This document shows positions 9,553 through 18,195 of a stretch of DNA of 64,000 nt, piece after piece (the stretch's first letter is position 1; every line of letters starts with the position of its first letter). The translations under genes and the position numbers were made by a program. The notes beneath the pieces were generated by a model. The model searched no databases and was not told the DNA's origin. It was given only the letters and a program-made list of their open reading frames with translations. Origin of the DNA: Variovorax sp. PAMC 28711 (GTDB taxonomy: Bacteria; Pseudomonadota; Gammaproteobacteria; Burkholderiales; Burkholderiaceae_C); the NCBI RefSeq assembly GCF_001577265.1, contig NZ_CP014517.1:1541001-1605000 (forward strand), read 5' to 3'.

Positions 9553-10374
9553 ATGACCGTCATCGCCACCACCCCACCCGCTGAAGGCTGCATCGACACG
9601 CAAGTGCTCGACCACGTGCTGTTGATCGGCATCAACCGCCCGGCCAAGCGCAACGGCTGGACGCCGCAGATGTTCAGGCAACTCGCCGAGGCGTATACGC
9701 GCCTGGACGACGACCCGAGCTTGCGCGTCGGCGTGCTGCACGCGATGGGCGACCATTTCACGGCCGGGCTCGACCTGCCGATGTTCGCGGCGTTCCTGAA
9801 GACGGGCGCCAAGGTGATTCCCGACGACGGCACGCTGGTCGAGCCGCACAACATGGGGCAGCCCGGCTACCGCCGCCGTACCAAGCCGATGGTCGCCGCG
9901 GTCAAGGGCATCTGCTTCACGGTCGGCATCGAGCTGATGCTGGCCGCCGACATCGTGGTGGCGGCGGACGACTGCCGCTTCTCGCAACTCGAAGTGCAGC
10001 GCGCAATCATGGCCTCGGGCGGCGCGACGATCCGCATGGCCGAGCGTGCCGGCATGGGCAATGCGATGCTGCACCTGCTCACGGCGGACGAGTTCGACAG
10101 TGCCGAGGCCTATCGCCTCAACTTCGTGCAGAAGGTGGTGCCCGCGGGGCAGGAACTCGACGAAGCGATCAAGATCGCCCAGCGCATCGCCGCACAGGCA
10201 CCGCAAGCGGTGATCGCAACGCGCCTGAACGTGCTGCGCGCGATCGAGGAAGGCGCGGTGCAGGCCACGCAGGATTTCGAACCCGTCAAGCAGCGCCTGC
10301 TGCACAGCGAGGATGCGGCCGAAGGGGTGCGCTCGTTCATCGAGCGGCGCCCGGCGAAGTTCACGGGCCGTTGA
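9553..10374 (+). CDS. crotonase / enoyl-CoA hydratase family protein
   Basis: A 273-residue crotonase-fold protein. The oxyanion-hole region is GDHFTAGLDLPMF, and the two positions that carry catalytic Glu in enoyl-CoA hydratase are both acidic here (VGIELML and LEVQRAI). The canonical PGAGG loop is replaced by MASGGATIRM, so the precise reaction may differ from plain hydration. It is 31 bases downstream of the 3-hydroxybutyryl-CoA dehydrogenase and has an AGGAGA binding site, so the two are probably an operon for short-chain acyl-CoA turnover. Confidence 0.85.
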   Translation: MTVIATTPPAEGCIDTQVLDHVLLIGINRPAKRNGWTPQMFRQLAEAYTRLDDDPSLRVGVLHAMGDHFTAGLDLPMFAAFLKTGAKVIPDDGTLVEPHNMGQPGYRRRTKPMVAAVKGICFTVGIELMLAADIVVAADDCRFSQLEVQRAIMASGGATIRMAERAGMGNAMLHLLTADEFDSAEAYRLNFVQKVVPAGQELDEAIKIAQRIAAQAPQAVIATRLNVLRAIEEGAVQATQDFEPVKQRLLHSEDAAEGVRSFIERRPAKFTGR

Positions 10375-10387
10375 GCTTCGCACCGCC

Positions 10388-11707
10388 ATGTCGTTCCTGC
10401 TCCGCCCGCTCGCCCTCGCCGCGACCTTTTTCAGTTTCACCATGACCATCAGCCAGGCCCAGACGCCGCCCACCCCGGCCCTTCCCGACCCCGCCACGAC
10501 GTCGGTCGGCGCGATGGGCTGGATGCAGGGCTTCCCGCCGACGGTCGACAAGCAGATCGTTTTCGAAAACCCGATGAGCGGCGCGTTTCCGCGCAACCGC
10601 TGGACCTTCTCGCACGTTCGCGAACTCGGGCCGACGGCCAATGTGTGGCGCGGCAGCGGTGCCGGCAGCGCGCTGGTAACGGCACCGCGCGAGCTCGACG
10701 GCATCGCCTTCAAATCGATGTCCGGCGAGGACCTGAACTTCGGCCAGATGCTGACGCGCACTTACACCGATGGCGTGCTCGTGCTGCACAAGGGCCGCGT
10801 GGTCTACGAGAAGTACTTCGGTGCACTCACGCCCGAGCGGCCGCACCTGGCGATGTCGGTGACGAAATCCTTTGTCGGTACGCTGGCCGCGATTTCCGTG
10901 GCCGAAGGCAAGCTCGACCCGGCCGCGCCGGTCGTTCAATACCTGCCCGAGATGAAGGACACCGCATACGGCGACGCGACGGTTCGGCAGGTCATGGACA
11001 TGACCATCGGCGTGAAGTACTCGGAGAACTACGCCGACCCGAAAGCTGAAGTATTCGACTATGCGCGCGCCGGCGGCATGCTGCCGCCAGGCCCGAACTA
11101 CGCCGGCCCCAGGACGTTCTACGACTTCCTCAAGACGCTGCAGAAAGAAGGCGCGAACGGCGACGGCTTCGCCTACAAGACGGTGAATGCCGAGGTGCTG
11201 GCGTGGATCGTCGCGCGGGTCAACAAACAGTCGCTGCCGGAATTGCTGAGCGAGAAGATCTGGCGCCGCATCGGGGCCGAGCAAGATGCCTATTTCATGG
11301 TCGACCGCATCGGCACCGCATCAGGCGGTGGCGGCTTGAACACCACCCTGCGCGACCTGGCGCGCTTCGGCGAAGCCATGCGCAACGGCGGTCGCGCCAA
11401 CGGCCAGCAGGCGATTCCGGCGGCGGCGGTCGCCGACATCACGCGCGGCGGCGATCCAGCCAAGTTCGCCAAGGCCGGCTATGCGCTCCTGCCCGGCTGG
11501 TCGTACCGCGACATGTGGTGGATCACGAACAACGAACACGGCGCCTACATGGCGCGCGGCATCCACGGGCAGAGCATCTACGTGGATCCGAAGGCCGAGA
11601 TGGTGATCGTGCGTTACGCAGCGCACCCGATCGCCGCGAACGCAGGCAACGACCCGCTCACGCTGCCCGCTTTCCATGCGGTCGCCAAGGCCCTGATGGC
11701 GCCCTGA
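10388..11707 (+). CDS. exported serine hydrolase, class C beta-lactamase / NylB-like
   Basis: A 439-residue protein starting with a signal peptide (MSFLLRPLALAATFFSF to about residue 20, ending ISQAQ). The serine beta-lactamase fold is marked by the SxxK motif SVTK in LAMSVTKSFVGTL, a YSEN tyrosine motif further on, and a C-terminal HGQSIYVDP segment in place of KTG. This pattern is closest to 6-aminohexanoate-dimer hydrolase and related esterases rather than to true beta-lactamases. The substrate is unknown. The ATG at 10388 is preferred because upstream codons precede the signal peptide and overlap the crotonase gene. Confidence 0.85.
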   Translation: MSFLLRPLALAATFFSFTMTISQAQTPPTPALPDPATTSVGAMGWMQGFPPTVDKQIVFENPMSGAFPRNRWTFSHVRELGPTANVWRGSGAGSALVTAPRELDGIAFKSMSGEDLNFGQMLTRTYTDGVLVLHKGRVVYEKYFGALTPERPHLAMSVTKSFVGTLAAISVAEGKLDPAAPVVQYLPEMKDTAYGDATVRQVMDMTIGVKYSENYADPKAEVFDYARAGGMLPPGPNYAGPRTFYDFLKTLQKEGANGDGFAYKTVNAEVLAWIVARVNKQSLPELLSEKIWRRIGAEQDAYFMVDRIGTASGGGGLNTTLRDLARFGEAMRNGGRANGQQAIPAAAVADITRGGDPAKFAKAGYALLPGWSYRDMWWITNNEHGAYMARGIHGQSIYVDPKAEMVIVRYAAHPIAANAGNDPLTLPAFHAVAKALMAP

Positions 11708-11743
11708 GCGTCCGTGGCGATTCGACCTTCCCGGTCGAATGGA

Positions 11744-11765
11744 ATTAGGTTGCACGCAATTTAAT
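11744..11765. promoter_or_regulatory. candidate OhrR operator (22-bp imperfect palindrome)
   Basis: Arms ATTAggTTGC and GCAAttTAAT are separated by AC; sixteen of the 22 positions are palindromic. It ends 20 bases before the ohrR start and overlaps the likely -35 element, the expected place for an autorepressor. The TTGC/GCAA core resembles known MarR/OhrR boxes. Confidence 0.65.
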
Positions 11766-11778
11766 CGCTCGTCATAAT
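11750..11778 (+). promoter_or_regulatory. candidate sigma-70 promoter of ohrR-ohr
   Basis: TTGCAC at 11750-11755 and CATAAT at 11773-11778 are spaced by 17 bases. Transcription would begin at or next to the ohrR ATG at 11786, so the message may be nearly leaderless. The -35 match is weak, which suits a repressed promoter. Confidence 0.4.
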
Positions 11779-11785
11779 TCAGGCC

Positions 11786-12235
11786 ATGCGCCCCGCACCG
11801 AACACTGTCGACATGCAACAGCTGGACAACCAGCTGTGCTTCGCGATGTATTCGGCATCGCTCGCCATGACGCGGCTCTACAAGCCGCTGCTCGAGAAGC
11901 TCGGCCTCACCTATCCGCAATACATCGTGATGCTCGCGCTCTGGGAACGCGACGGCGTCATGGTGTCGGAACTGGGTGAGCGCGTGTCGCTCGATTCCGG
12001 CACGCTCACGCCGCTGCTCAAGCGGCTCGAAGCCAGCGGTTTCGTCGCCCGCGTGCGCGACATCGCCGACGAGCGCCGCGTGCACATCACGCTCACCGCG
12101 GCGGGCCGCAAGCTCAAGAGCCGGGCGGCCGGCGTGCCAGCCTGCCTCATGGCGGCATCGCAGTGCTCGGTGCCCGAGCTGGTGCAACTCACCCAGCAAA
12201 TCCAGACGCTGCGCGACCACATCAAGGCCGCCTGA
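11786..12235 (+). CDS. ohrR: OhrR, organic-peroxide-sensing MarR-family repressor
   Basis: A 149-residue winged-helix repressor that releases DNA when organic hydroperoxides oxidise a cysteine. The sensing Cys 18 lies in the family motif LDNQLCFAMYS, and cysteines at 120 and 127 could form the second half of a disulfide, making this a two-Cys OhrR as in Xanthomonas. The recognition region LDSGTLTPLLKRLEASGFV and the wing RDIADERRVHITLT are complete. The 22-bp palindrome just upstream is the probable operator. The gene is 44 bases upstream of ohr, its usual target. Confidence 0.93.
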   Translation: MRPAPNTVDMQQLDNQLCFAMYSASLAMTRLYKPLLEKLGLTYPQYIVMLALWERDGVMVSELGERVSLDSGTLTPLLKRLEASGFVARVRDIADERRVHITLTAAGRKLKSRAAGVPACLMAASQCSVPELVQLTQQIQTLRDHIKAA

Positions 12236-12279
12236 TTCTTTCACCCTCCCGCAACCCAGAAGACCCAAAGGAAATCACC

Positions 12280-12705
12280 ATGACGACGAAACTCGACAAA
12301 GTTCTCTACACCGCAGAAGCGCACACCACTGGTGGCCGTGACGGCGCCGGCAAGTCCAGCGACGGCGCGATCGACGTGCAACTGAGCTCGCCGGGTTCGG
12401 GCAAGCCGGGCACCAACCCCGAGCAGCTGTTCGCGGTCGGCTACGCCGCCTGCTTCATCGGCGCAATGAAGGCGGTCGGCCCGAAGATCAGCGTGAAGGT
12501 GCCGGACGACGTGTCGATCGACTCGAAGGTCTCCCTCGGCCCGACGAACGGCGGCGCCGCCTACGGCGTGTCGGTCAAGCTCGCGATCACGCTGCCGGGC
12601 CTGGACGCCGAGCAGAAGAAGCTGCTGGTCGACACCGCGCACAAGGTGTGCCCGTACTCGAACGCCACGCGCGGCAACATCGACGTCGACCTCGAAATCG
12701 TCTGA
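12280..12705 (+). CDS. ohr: Ohr, organic hydroperoxide resistance peroxidase
   Basis: A 141-residue thiol peroxidase of the Ohr/OsmC family that reduces organic and lipid hydroperoxides using lipoylated proteins. The peroxidatic Cys 58 is in YAACFIGAMK and the resolving Cys 124 in KVCPYSNATRG; Arg 20 and Glu 48 are at the positions expected to activate the thiolate. Length is normal. The ATG at 12280 has AAAGGA upstream. It is presumably co-transcribed with ohrR and derepressed by peroxide. Confidence 0.95.
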   Translation: MTTKLDKVLYTAEAHTTGGRDGAGKSSDGAIDVQLSSPGSGKPGTNPEQLFAVGYAACFIGAMKAVGPKISVKVPDDVSIDSKVSLGPTNGGAAYGVSVKLAITLPGLDAEQKKLLVDTAHKVCPYSNATRGNIDVDLEIV

Positions 12706-12744
12706 TCGAACGCACGAGGGCCTGCCCGGCCTTCTGTCTCCTTC

Positions 12745-12784
12745 GCGGCCCGCCTGTGTTGATCAGGCGGGCCGCTGTGTTTAT
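12745..12784 (+). terminator. hairpin terminator after ohr
   Basis: A perfect 12-bp GC-rich stem (12745-12756 with 12764-12775) encloses a seven-base loop and is followed by TGTGTTTAT. The T-run is poor, so termination may be partial, but the position ten bases before the next ATG fits an operon end. Confidence 0.65.
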
Positions 12785-12793
12785 GGTGCACGC

Positions 12794-13909
12794 ATGAGCA
12801 CCACCGCACTGCACGTCCGCAAGGACCACCTCGCCACGACGCACCTTCACACCACAGAAGACGGGCCGCTCGCCGCCGGCCAGGTGCGGGTGCGAATCGA
12901 CGCCTTCGCCCTCACGTCCAACAACATCACCTACGCGGCCTTCGGCGAGGCGATGAGCTATTGGCAATTCTTCCCGACCGGCGAGGACGGTTGGGGCAGC
13001 ATTCCGGTGTGGGGGTTTGGCAGCGTGACGCAATCGCTGCATCCCGGCGTCGCGGTCGGTGAACGCCTGTATGGCTACTGGCCGATGGCGTCGAGCGTGG
13101 TGCTACAGCCCGACCGCCTTTCGGCCGAGCGTTTCACCGACGCGGCCGCACACCGCGCCGGACTGCCCGCTGTCTACAACCAGTACTTCCGCAGTGCCTC
13201 CGATGCGCTCTACACCGCCGACACCGAGGACATCCAGGCACTGCTTCGGCCACTCTTCATCACGTCGTGGCTCATCGACGACTTCCTGCAAGACAACGCA
13301 TTCTTCGGCGCGAAGACGATGCTGCTGTCGAGCGCGTCGAGCAAGACCGCTTATGGAACCGCCTTCCAGCTCGCGCAGCGCGAGGGCATCGAGGTGGTCG
13401 GTTTGACGTCGGCACCGAACAGGGCCTTCTGCGAAAGCCTGGGCTGCTACGACCGCGTGCTCGCCTACGACGAACTCGACGGGCTCGCGGCCGACACGCC
13501 GTGCGTCTACATCGACTTCGCCGGCAGCGGCGCGCTGCGCCATGCCGTCCACACGCGCTTCACCGATCTGAAATACAGCGCCTCGATCGGCGGCACGCAC
13601 GTCGAGCAGCTGGCCGCCGGCGGCGCCGGCAAGCACACGCCCGGCCCGCGCGCCACGCTGTTCTTCGCGCCCGCGCAGATCAAGAAGCGCACTGCAGAAT
13701 GGGGCGGCCCCGAGTTTGGGCGCCGCATGGTGGCCGCGTGGCACGCCTTCATCGCGAAAGTGACGAAGCCGGAAGCGCCCTGGCTTCGCGCCGAGCACCA
13801 TGACGGCGCGGCCGCGGTCGAGGCGGCCTACGCGGCGGTGCTGGCCGGCAAGGGCGATCCGCGCACCGGCCACATCCTCTCGCTCGCCAAGGGCAAGCCG
13901 ACGGTGTAG
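12794..13909 (+). CDS. DUF2855 family protein
   Basis: A 371-residue protein recognisable as DUF2855 by its opening (VRVRIDAFALTSNNITYAAFGEAMSYWQFFP), VWGFGSVTQS, the GYWPMAS block and LLSSASSKTAYGTAF in a Rossmann-like half. The overall plan is that of medium-chain dehydrogenases: an N-terminal GroES-like part and a nucleotide-binding part, but the usual zinc ligands and the AxxGGVG loop are absent. The function is unknown; NAD(P)-dependent reduction is only a structural guess. It lies 13 bases before srkA, so the two may be co-transcribed. Confidence 0.85.
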   Translation: MSTTALHVRKDHLATTHLHTTEDGPLAAGQVRVRIDAFALTSNNITYAAFGEAMSYWQFFPTGEDGWGSIPVWGFGSVTQSLHPGVAVGERLYGYWPMASSVVLQPDRLSAERFTDAAAHRAGLPAVYNQYFRSASDALYTADTEDIQALLRPLFITSWLIDDFLQDNAFFGAKTMLLSSASSKTAYGTAFQLAQREGIEVVGLTSAPNRAFCESLGCYDRVLAYDELDGLAADTPCVYIDFAGSGALRHAVHTRFTDLKYSASIGGTHVEQLAAGGAGKHTPGPRATLFFAPAQIKKRTAEWGGPEFGRRMVAAWHAFIAKVTKPEAPWLRAEHHDGAAAVEAAYAAVLAGKGDPRTGHILSLAKGKPTV

Positions 13910-13922
13910 CGACAATGGGTGC

Positions 13923-14936
13923 ATGAACACCCATCCCTACGAGAGCCTCACACCGGACGTGGTGCTCGATGCGCTCGCGACGCTCGACCTGCACGGCGAC
14001 GGGCGCCTCACGGCGCTCAACTCGTACGAGAACCGCGTGTACCAGGTGTTCCTGGAAGACCGCAGCGCAGTCGTCGTCAAGTTCTACCGGCCCGATCGCT
14101 GGACGCGGGCGGAGATTCTCGAAGAACACAGCTTCTCGCTCGAACTCGCGGCCGCCGAAGTGCCCGCCGTGGCGCCGCTCGAATTGCACGGCGCCACCCT
14201 GCACCACCACGATGGCTTCGCGTTCAGCGTGAGCCCGTACCGGGGTGGCCGTGCGCCCGAGCTCGACGACTTCGAGGTGCTCGAATGGGTCGGCCGCTTC
14301 CTGGCGCGCATCCACACGATCGGCAGCCGCAAGCCCTTCGAGGCCCGTCCGGCGCTCGACCTTCAGTCCTTCGGCATCGCCTCGCGCGACTGGCTGCTCG
14401 GCAACGACAAGATTCCGCTCGACGTGCAGCGCGCCTGGGAGACGGCGTGCAACGCGGCCCTCGACATGATCGCCACCACCGCGCTGTCCGCCAGCGCCAC
14501 GACTTCGCCCGATTCGAACTTCCGCAAGCTGCGGTTGCACGGCGACGTGCACCCCGGCAACATCCTGTGGACCCCGACCGACCGCCCCGGCGGCGGTCCG
14601 CACTTCGTTGACCTGGACGACGCGCGCACCGGCTTCGCGGTGCAGGACCTCTGGATGTTGTTGTCGGGCGACCGCGCCCAGCGGACCGGCCAGCTCAGCG
14701 GCCTGCTCGACGGCTACGAACAGTTTCGCGAATTCGACCGACGCGAGCTCGCGCTGATCGAGCCGCTGCGCACGCTGCGGCTCATCCATTACAGCGCGTG
14801 GCTGGCGCGGCGCTTCGAAGACCCGATCTTCCCGATCAACTTCCCGTGGTTCGGCTCCAGCGATTACTGGAAAGGCCAGGTGCTGATGCTCGAAGAGCAG
14901 TGCGAGCAGATGGCCGAAGAGCCGCTCTACGCCTGA
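13923..14936 (+). CDS. srkA: stress response kinase A (YihE/RdoA), Ser/Thr kinase
   Basis: A 337-residue cytoplasmic kinase of the APH/choline-kinase fold that in E. coli counters the MazEF toxin and protects from stress-induced death. Visible are the nucleotide loop SYENRVYQV, the ATP-lysine in AVVVKFYRP, the catalytic loop LHGDVHPGNIL and the metal-binding FVDLDDA. Length is close to E. coli SrkA (328). In E. coli it is linked to dsbA and Cpx; that context is absent here. The start at 13923 leaves 13 bases after the DUF2855 stop. Confidence 0.93.
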   Translation: MNTHPYESLTPDVVLDALATLDLHGDGRLTALNSYENRVYQVFLEDRSAVVVKFYRPDRWTRAEILEEHSFSLELAAAEVPAVAPLELHGATLHHHDGFAFSVSPYRGGRAPELDDFEVLEWVGRFLARIHTIGSRKPFEARPALDLQSFGIASRDWLLGNDKIPLDVQRAWETACNAALDMIATTALSASATTSPDSNFRKLRLHGDVHPGNILWTPTDRPGGGPHFVDLDDARTGFAVQDLWMLLSGDRAQRTGQLSGLLDGYEQFREFDRRELALIEPLRTLRLIHYSAWLARRFEDPIFPINFPWFGSSDYWKGQVLMLEEQCEQMAEEPLYA

Positions 14937-14940
14937 GCGG

Positions 14941-14956
14941 CCTGAGCACGCTCAGG
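14941..14956. terminator. inverted repeat between convergent genes, possible bidirectional terminator
   Basis: CCTGAGC and GCTCAGG form perfect 7-bp arms around AC, lying exactly between the stops of srkA and the glycine-rich lipoprotein gene (the right arm enters the latter's stop codon). There is no T-tract on either side. Confidence 0.35.
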
Positions 14957-15362
14957 GCGCGATCGGCTGGCCCGGCGTGCCGAGGGGGCCGAGGGGGCGG
15001 TCGGCCGTCGCTACCGACGTCGCCGGGTCGTGCAGCAGCACGCTTTTCCCGATGCCCGCGCCCACGGAGGCGCCGCCGCCCAGGCCGATGCCGCCCCCGA
15101 TGCCAGCGCTGCCGTAGACCTGGCCTCCGCTGTTCAACCCCACACCCGCGCCGAGGGGGCCCCAGCCGGTGTTGAGCCCGATGCTCGGGCCGCCCGACCC
15201 GATGCCCAGGCCGAGCGACAGGCCCGGCACCAGCGGGATACCGATTCCCAGACCGACGCCTCCCGACCCGGATGCGCAGCCCGCGAGCGCCACGGCGGCG
15301 AGCAAGTAGCCGACGCGCGACGCGGCTGCAAAGGACGTTGAAAGGCTCTGATATTTCTTCAT
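14952..15362 (-). CDS. glycine-rich lipoprotein
   Basis: A 136-residue protein starting at ATG 15362. It has a lipoprotein signal with the lipobox LAGC (acylated Cys 29) and a mature part dominated by Gly: irregular repeats of the type xGLGIGxG and GxGVGLNSGG run from about residue 32 to 108. The C-terminal 25 residues are Pro/Thr-rich. Such glycine-zipper-like sequences suggest membrane association or self-assembly, but no function is known. Its start lies 55 bases downstream of the end of htpG, on the same strand. Confidence 0.72.
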   Translation of the reverse strand: MKKYQSLSTSFAAASRVGYLLAAVALAGCASGSGGVGLGIGIPLVPGLSLGLGIGSGGPSIGLNTGWGPLGAGVGLNSGGQVYGSAGIGGGIGLGGGASVGAGIGKSVLLHDPATSVATADRPLGPLGTPGQPIAP

Positions 15363-15417
15363 GGTGTCGGTCGCTCCCTGTGATGTCGCCATCGAAGCGG
15401 CCGACAGGCCGCCTCGG

Positions 15418-17385
15418 TCAGACGAGCAGCGCGTTGACTCGCCGCACGTAAGCCGCCGGATCTTGGGGCATGCCGCCCTCGGCCAGCAAGGCCTGGTCGA
15501 ACAGGATGTTCGCCAGGTCCTCGAAATGTTCCGAAACCGCCAGCTTTTTCACCAGCGGGTGATCGGCGTTCACCTCGAGCACCGGCTTCAGGTCGGGCGC
15601 CGGCTGGCCGGCTTGCTTGAGCATGCGCGCGAGCTGGGTGCTCATGCCGTTGTCCGACACCACGAGGCAGGCCGGTGAATCGACCAGGCGCGTGGTGACG
15701 CGCACGTCTTCGGCCTTGTCCTTGAGCGCCACCTTCAGCTTCTCGAGCATCGGCTTGAACGACTCGGCAGCCTCTTCGGCGGCCTTCTTCTCGTCGTCGT
15801 CCTGCAGCTTGCCGAGGTCGACCGCGCCCTTGGCCACGCTTTGCAGCGGGGTGCCGTCGAATTCGTTCAGGTAGTTGAGCGCCCACTCGTCGACGCGGTC
15901 GGTCATGAGCAGCACCTCGATGCCCTTCTTCTTGAAGACTTCGAGTTGCGGGCTGTTCTTGGCGGCGGCGAGGTTGTCGGCGGTGATGTAGTAGATCGCG
16001 TCCTGGCCGTCCTTCATGCGCGCCTTGTAGTCGGCGAAGCTTACGGTCACGCCGTCGGTCGTGGACGACGCGAAGCGCAGCAGCTTGGCGATGCGGTCAC
16101 GGTTGCCGGTGTCTTCGCCGAGGCCTTCCTTCAGCACGGCGCCGAACTCGGCATAGAAGGTCGCGTACTTGCCGCTCTCGTCGGCCGCTTCTTCTTCCTT
16201 CTTGTCGACCACATCGGTCACGCCTTCTTCGGCGGGTGCGCCGGCCGTGGGAACGGCCTTCTTCGCCAGGTCTTCCAGCATGCCGAGCACGCGCTTGGTG
16301 CTGCCTTCGCGGATCGCCTTCACGTCGCGGCTTTCCTGCAGGAGCTCGCGGCTCACGTTGAGCGGCAGGTCGGCCGAATCGATCACGCCCTTGACGAAGC
16401 GCAGGTAGCTGGGCATCAGCGCCTCGGCGTCGTCCATGATGAAGACGCGCTTGACGTACAGCTTGACGCCCGCGCTCTTGTCGCGGTTCCAGAGGTCGAA
16501 CGGCGCCTTGGCCGGGATGTACAGCAGCTGGGTGTATTCGGTGCTGCCTTCGACGCGGTTGTGGCTCCAGGCCAGCGGTGCTTCGAAGTCGTGGCTGATG
16601 GCCTTGTAGAAATCGGCGTACTGCTCGGGCGTGATGTCTTTCTTGGGACGGGCCCACAGCGCATTGGCCTTGTTGACCGGCTCCCATTCGCCGGTCTTGA
16701 CCATGTCGCCGGGCTGGTCGTTCTCGCCCTCTTTCCATTCCTCTTTTTCCATGAGGATCGGCAGCGAGATGTGGTCGGAGTACTTGCCGACGATCGACTT
16801 GATCTTCCAGGCGTTGAGGTACTCCTCGGCATCGTCGCGCAGATGCAGCGTGACGCTGGTGCCGCGCTCGGAACGCGTGATGTCGTCGACCTCGAAGTCG
16901 CCGGCGCCGCCGCTCACCCAGCGCACACCCTCTTCCGCCGGCTTGCCCGCGCGGCGCGATTCGACCGTGATCTTGTCCGCCACGATGAAGCCCGAGTAGA
17001 AGCCCACGCCGAACTGGCCGATGAGCTGCGCATCGGCCTTCTGGTCACCGCTGAGCTTGCTCATGAAGTCCTTGGTCCCGCTCTTGGCGATCGTGCCGAG
17101 GTTGTCGATCGCCTCCTGGCGCGACAGGCCGATGCCCTTGTCGGTGATGGTGAGCGTCTTCGCGGCCTTGTCGAACGTGATCCGCACGTCGAGATCGGTC
17201 TGGCCTTCGTACAGATCGGGCTGGTCGATGGCCTCGAAGCGCAGCTTGTCGCACGCGTCGGAGGCGTTCGAGATCAACTCGCGCAGGAAGATTTCCTTGT
17301 TCGAATAGAGCGCGTGGGTGACGAGGTGAAGCAGCTGGGCGACTTCGGCCTGGAAGGGAAGTTTTGTCTTGGAGGCTTCGGCCAT
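15418..17385 (-). CDS. htpG: HtpG, Hsp90-type molecular chaperone
   Basis: A 655-residue homodimeric ATP-dependent chaperone. The N-terminal GHKL ATPase shows [43 protein letters not shown] and [17 protein letters not shown]; the middle domain has the catalytic-Arg region and [16 protein letters not shown]; the C-terminal dimerisation domain ends near [19 protein letters not shown]. It is about 30 residues longer than E. coli HtpG (624), mainly through an insertion rich in Ala and Glu in the middle domain ([20 protein letters not shown]). The ATG at 17385 begins the conserved sequence. Confidence 0.97.
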   Translation of the reverse strand: MAEASKTKLPFQAEVAQLLHLVTHALYSNKEIFLRELISNASDACDKLRFEAIDQPDLYEGQTDLDVRITFDKAAKTLTITDKGIGLSRQEAIDNLGTIAKSGTKDFMSKLSGDQKADAQLIGQFGVGFYSGFIVADKITVESRRAGKPAEEGVRWVSGGAGDFEVDDITRSERGTSVTLHLRDDAEEYLNAWKIKSIVGKYSDHISLPILMEKEEWKEGENDQPGDMVKTGEWEPVNKANALWARPKKDITPEQYADFYKAISHDFEAPLAWSHNRVEGSTEYTQLLYIPAKAPFDLWNRDKSAGVKLYVKRVFIMDDAEALMPSYLRFVKGVIDSADLPLNVSRELLQESRDVKAIREGSTKRVLGMLEDLAKKAVPTAGAPAEEGVTDVVDKKEEEAADESGKYATFYAEFGAVLKEGLGEDTGNRDRIAKLLRFASSTTDGVTVSFADYKARMKDGQDAIYYITADNLAAAKNSPQLEVFKKKGIEVLLMTDRVDEWALNYLNEFDGTPLQSVAKGAVDLGKLQDDDEKKAAEEAAESFKPMLEKLKVALKDKAEDVRVTTRLVDSPACLVVSDNGMSTQLARMLKQAGQPAPDLKPVLEVNADHPLVKKLAVSEHFEDLANILFDQALLAEGGMPQDPAAYVRRVNALLV

Positions 17386-17690
17386 GGTTCTCAAAATAAA
17401 AAAAAGGGATAGCAAGAGTGCGAGCAGCTGGCGCCGCAACCCGCATTTTCAATGGTCGCCGGTGCGGCGGGTCCTGCACCTCATGGCTACGTTCGACTTA
17501 CACGCTGCAAATAGTTTTGAGCTCTTAACACCAAAGTACTCAAATACGGTCGAAATGTGGAGACACCCAAGAAGTGTGTGTGTCCCGAAACGTCGCGAGA
17601 GTGTAGGGCGCCTCCTACGATGACAACTCCAAGCCCTGGGGCAGCGACGACCATCGCGTGTCGGGGCGTCCATCTTTCGAAGCCGACGTC
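17386..17690. other. divergent intergenic region htpG / pilus operon
   Basis: These 305 bases hold no convincing gene. Both promoters must lie here. The htpG side has a purine/T-rich leader, and a TTGAAA hexamer (minus strand, 17452 to 17447) that could be part of a heat-shock -35, but no matching -10 was found. Bases 17500-17590 are AT-rich relative to the window, as expected for the pilus promoter. A short open frame from 17369 across the region has no ribosome binding site or recognisable product. Confidence 0.5.
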
Positions 17691-18185
17691 ATGCTCAAAC
17701 CCGTCATCCTGGCCCTTGCGATTGTTTCCGCTGCACCCGTCGCCGGGGCCGACACGAAGACAACGACCTTCAACGTCCTGCTCACGATTGCCAAGGCCTG
17801 CAATTTCACCACCGCGGCGAGCGACGTGAACTTCGGATCGCAGTTGTCGACAGCCACGAACGTGCAAAACCTCGGCAACCTGTATGTGACCTGCACGAAG
17901 AACACGGCCTACGACATCGGCCTCGGCGCCGGCACCGGTACGGGTGCCACCGTGTCGGCACGCACGATGAAGGGACTGACCGGCGGCAACACCGACGAAG
18001 TGCCCTACGTGCTGTACCGGGAGAGCACCCGCAGCAGCAACTGGGGAGCCACGGTCGGAACCGACACCGTTGCAGGCGTGGGCAACGGTCAGGAGCAAAT
18101 CGTCCCTGTCTACGGCACAGTGCCCAGCGCGAACTTCCGGGCCGACAGCTACAAAGACGTGATCACCGCAACCGTCACCTACTGA
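17691..18185 (+). CDS. spore-coat-U domain pilin, CsuA/B-like major subunit
   Basis: A 164-residue secreted protein with a signal peptide (MLKPVILALAIVSAAPVAGA) and one spore-coat-U (SCPU) domain. The donor-strand-type N-terminus (TTTFNVLLTIAKACNF) is followed by the conserved pattern DVNFGS, YVTCTKNTAYDIGLGAG, RTMKGLT, VPYVLYRE, PVYGTVP and the terminal DVITATVTY. Two cysteines (in KACNF and YVTCTK) likely form the domain disulfide. It is the probable shaft subunit of an archaic chaperone-usher pilus. The GTG at 17658 is an alternative start but would put extra residues before the signal. Confidence 0.87.
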   Translation: MLKPVILALAIVSAAPVAGADTKTTTFNVLLTIAKACNFTTAASDVNFGSQLSTATNVQNLGNLYVTCTKNTAYDIGLGAGTGTGATVSARTMKGLTGGNTDEVPYVLYRESTRSSNWGATVGTDTVAGVGNGQEQIVPVYGTVPSANFRADSYKDVITATVTY

Positions 18186-18195
18186 CCTCCCGTCG

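Noticed and set aside
15841..17412. A 523-codon open frame antisense to htpG.
   Set aside because: HtpG on the other strand has all family motifs; the antisense product has no signal, domain or ribosome binding site.
17369..17623. 84-codon frame between htpG and the pilus genes.
   Set aside because: It begins inside htpG on the opposite strand, lacks a ribosome binding site and has no recognisable content.
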